A stretch of DNA of 33,361 bases from DATLSM01 sp049585815. GTDB taxonomy: Bacteria; Actinomycetota; Thermoleophilia; Solirubrobacterales; 70-9. A program made the translations under genes and the position numbers. Within the stretch, counting starts at the first letter, position 1. Every line of letters starts with the position of its first letter. The stretch covers positions 1 to 33,361 of the forward strand of contig JBAVAR010000162.1 of NCBI GenBank assembly GCA_049585815.1, in the 5' to 3' direction. Under the pieces are notes generated by a model, which had not been told where the DNA came from, did not search any database, and saw only the letters and a list, made by a program, of their open reading frames with translations. Of this stretch, positions 31,428 to 33,361 are shown piece after piece.

Positions 31428-32594
31428 CTATTGCCTCTGCTTCTTGACTGCTTTGGCGATCGCACGAGCGTCGGGGCGCATCAGCCTCAGCTGCCCGCTG
31501 AGGTCGGCTCTGTAACCGTTGAAGAAGAGTCCTCTCGCCGAGGGGTGCTCGACACCGCCGCTGAAGAGCGGGATCCCGTCCTCATCGAGCACGTCGAGGT
31601 GGCCGACGAGCGGCTCCAGTCCCCGTCGGTAGCCCGTGGCCGCGATCACGACCTCCGGCTGGATCCGGGTTCCGTCGACGAGCAGCACGTCCTGGCCATC
31701 AAAGCCTTCCACAGCGGCAACGACCTCGATCCGTCCGTCCTTGAGGAGGGACACGAACCCACTGTCGTAGGCCGGTGCCTGTTTCCGTCGCCGCATCGTC
31801 GTGGCAACCCCGTCGGGTGAACGCGGAAGCCCGTAGCTGTCGAGGTTGCCGAAGACCGTTCGTTGCCCCAGCCAGCTGATCTGATCGGCCACGCTCAACG
31901 GTAGGTGGTTGAGGGCCAGCCCAGGGATGTTGGTCGAAACCCCCAGAAACTTGCGCATAATCAGGTTCGGAGTGGTCCTGCAGGCGACTCGCACGCGTCC
32001 CGCTCCGCCGCGCGAGAGCAGGGCCGCGACCTCCGAGCCGGTCGTGTTGGGCCCGACGACGAGGACGTCGCGGCCGCTGTAGGGCTTGGGGTTTCGGTAG
32101 GCACTGGAATGGATGAGCTCGCCGGCGAAGCCGTCACGCCCTGGCCAGTCGGGGAGGTCGGGATCGTGGTCGAACCCGGTCGCGACGACGACGAAGCGCC
32201 CCCGAAGACCCTCGCCATTGGTTTGGATCCGCCATTCTCCGTTGACGGGCTCCAGCCGTCGTATCTGTGTGCCAAAGCGAACGTCGATGCGATGGTGAGC
32301 GGCGTAATCCTCGAGGTACTGGACCCACGCGTCACGGGATGGGAACTCACCATAGCGGCGACGACTGGCGCGATAGCCGGGCTGGGTAGACATCCACCCC
32401 GTGGTATTCAGCCGTAGGCCGTCGTAGCGAGTCCGCCAGCTCGCGCCGACCTTGTCCGTCTGCTCGAGCACCGTCACGTCGACGCCAACGGCACGAAGTG
32501 CGGCGGCCGACGCAAGCCCGGCGGTGCCCGCACCACACACGATTGCCTCTGTCATTGCGCGATGCTTGGGGTCGCCGTTGCCATTCGCAGCCAT
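31428..32594 (-). CDS. FMO-like FAD/NADPH-dependent oxidoreductase
   Basis: 388 residues; ATG 32555 (MTEAIVCGAG) is an alternative start, and neither has a clear ribosome site. FAD-binding GxGxxG in CGAGTAGLASA near the N-terminus; the FMO fingerprint F-x-G-xxx-H-xxx-Y in FAGELIHSSAY; the NADPH-binding motif in VVGPNTTGSEVA, where the usual GxGxxG/A has N in place of the second G; ATG motifs VVATGF and IAATGYRRG. This fits flavin-containing monooxygenases and plant-YUCCA-like bacterial enzymes that hydroxylate N or S or do Baeyer-Villiger oxidations. Substrate unknown. No neighbour suggests a pathway. Confidence 0.9.
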   Translation of the reverse strand: MAANGNGDPKHRAMTEAIVCGAGTAGLASAAALRAVGVDVTVLEQTDKVGASWRTRYDGLRLNTTGWMSTQPGYRASRRRYGEFPSRDAWVQYLEDYAAHHRIDVRFGTQIRRLEPVNGEWRIQTNGEGLRGRFVVVATGFDHDPDLPDWPGRDGFAGELIHSSAYRNPKPYSGRDVLVVGPNTTGSEVAALLSRGGAGRVRVACRTTPNLIMRKFLGVSTNIPGLALNHLPLSVADQISWLGQRTVFGNLDSYGLPRSPDGVATTMRRRKQAPAYDSGFVSLLKDGRIEVVAAVEGFDGQDVLLVDGTRIQPEVVIAATGYRRGLEPLVGHLDVLDEDGIPLFSGGVEHPSARGLFFNGYRADLSGQLRLMRPDARAIAKAVKKQRQ

Positions 32595-32742
32595 CGCTGT
32601 TCTATCAGCGCCGGCAATGCTTGCTGTTGGACGTCGACAAAAGAGCCCGCTCTGTCCGAGCCGAGCTTTCCGAAAGCAGAAGCCGGCTCCAATTAGCGCG
32701 CCGCCTGCGCCATTACACCCCTCAGGCTGGGCTGATCGGACC

Positions 32743-32815
32743 GGTGCGGTAGCTCACTTGGTCGGAACAAAGACTCATAATCCCTTGGTCTCGGGTTCGA
32801 GTCCTGCCAGCCCCA
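32743..32815 (+). tRNA. degenerate tRNA-Met(CAU)-like sequence, probable pseudogene or attachment remnant
   Basis: The 73 bases have tRNA layout: GGTGCGG, TA, GCTC D-arm, anticodon loop CTCATAA with CAT at 32776-32778, a 3' half reading TCCC, TTGGTCTC, GGGTTCGAGTCC and CCAGCCCCA. The 3' half looks like a normal elongator tRNA-Met, but the 5' half does not pair: the acceptor has two mismatches (GGTGCGG against CAGCCCC), the D-stem is broken (GCTC/GAAC) and the anticodon stem has AAAGA where the complement GGGA is expected. No CCA is encoded. A good 3' half with a decayed 5' half is typical of an integration-site copy. Confidence 0.55.
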
Positions 32816-32984
32816 TTCGTTGTCGTTATCACAACGATCCTGTTGCAATGGGGCATGTTCTGATGTCCGGTCGCTCGACTTCGGTGCGGGCGAAACCATA
32901 CGCCGGCGAAGGGAGGGTCGTGCGAACGGATCGGGTGCCGGGGCTTGCGGCGCGGTGGGGTCTCGAGCGTATCGCGCGAGGACG

Positions 32985-33361
32985 CTACGAGCTGCTGCCG
33001 CTGAGTTGGGCGACCAGTTCGAGCATTGCATCAAGCGCGGCCTCCAGCGGCTTGGTGTCGCGTTTGACCTGAGTGAGGAGCAGGCCGCCCTGCAGGGCGG
33101 CTAGCAGCGCGAGCGCGAGGGTGTCGGGGTCGGTGTCGGGCGTGAGCTCGCCTCGTACGTGCATCTCTCGTAGACCGCTCTGGATCGTGGCTTCCCATCG
33201 TTTGAAGCCCTCGGCGACGTGGGCCCTTGCATCCGGATCGGTCTCGGCTAGCTGGCCTCCGAGAGAGCCGATTGGGCAGCCGCCGCTGCAGTGGTGCTCG
33301 CGCTGGCCCGCGATCACGAAGTCGCGCCAGGCTCGGAGGCCATCCAGCGTGCTGAAATCGA
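32985..33361 (-). CDS. TetR family regulator, C-terminal part (partial)
   Basis: The frame is open to the right window edge and ends at TAG 32985; 124 residues are visible. DFSTLDGLRAWRDFVIAGQR, then CSGGCPIGSLGGQLAE and the amphipathic helices down to ALLAALQGGLLLTQVKRD, match the ligand-binding domain of TetR regulators with the LmrA/YxaF-type C-terminus, whose C-P-(I/L)-G-S-L segment is diagnostic. The DNA-binding domain lies beyond the window. Target unknown. Confidence 0.85.
   Translation of the reverse strand, partial: DFSTLDGLRAWRDFVIAGQREHHCSGGCPIGSLGGQLAETDPDARAHVAEGFKRWEATIQSGLREMHVRGELTPDTDPDTLALALLAALQGGLLLTQVKRDTKPLEAALDAMLELVAQLSGSSS

Overview
The window is high-GC actinobacterial DNA. 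The secreted proteins (a signal peptide with an LFVSLGGTGYAAS-type motif followed by collagen-like Gly repeats, and Lys/Arg-rich beta-sandwich C-termini), the number of two-component and TetR genes and the codon bias suggest class Thermoleophilia (Solirubrobacterales-like). That placement is inferred from protein style, not from a marker gene.

Layout. 1-3786: end of a SHOCT-domain protein, a SnoaL-like protein, a VOC/glyoxalase-like protein, an ABC-2 drug-type exporter (ATPase plus permease) and a small conserved protein. 4192-8044: three secreted proteins on the minus strand, including a six-repeat kelch protein. 8259-8522: the tail of a broken ABC substrate-binding protein. 9036-11084: a cytochrome P450 divergent from a TetR regulator, with a candidate operator between them. 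11085-14198: a possible IS remnant, a small conserved protein and a complete IS1595-type transposon. 14784-15267: a frameshifted secreted protein. 15559-18295: a receiver / histidine kinase / LuxR-regulator operon. 18480-20516: a CPBP membrane protease and a DUF4386-like membrane protein. 21365-28481: a universal stress protein, an aldo-keto reductase / 3-hydroxyisobutyrate-dehydrogenase-like / MFS operon, LtrA, PsiE-like and a His-containing membrane protein. 28997-33361: a large secreted protein, an FMO-like flavoprotein, a degenerate tRNA-Met and the C-terminal part of a TetR regulator.

Two structures stand out. First, 12141-14198 is a bounded transposon: it has terminal inverted repeats, a perfect 8-bp target duplication (CTTTTTAG) and an IS1595-family transposase. 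Its second gene is a trypsin-like serine protease with an intact His/Asp/Ser triad, placed convergently so that the two stop codons overlap. The protease is therefore a passenger gene lying wholly inside the inverted repeats.

Second, the intergenic spaces carry eight copies (A-H) of a dispersed repeat, all in one orientation. Each contains, on the minus strand, the 3' half of a tRNA-Pro(GGG)-like sequence (anticodon loop, variable loop, T-arm, acceptor strand, A73), followed in most copies by a GC-rich hairpin. Most copies are preceded by about 100 bp that include a GGTACC-N5-GGTACC motif. None is a complete tRNA. The retained part is the portion of a tRNA that tyrosine recombinases usually use as an attachment core. 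Several copies adjoin gene fragments, and one copy is duplicated together with the start of the VOC gene. The repeats divide the window into blocks of 1 to 8 kb, which suggests serial site-specific insertion or a tRNA-derived mobile repeat. No recombinase gene is present in the window to decide between these.
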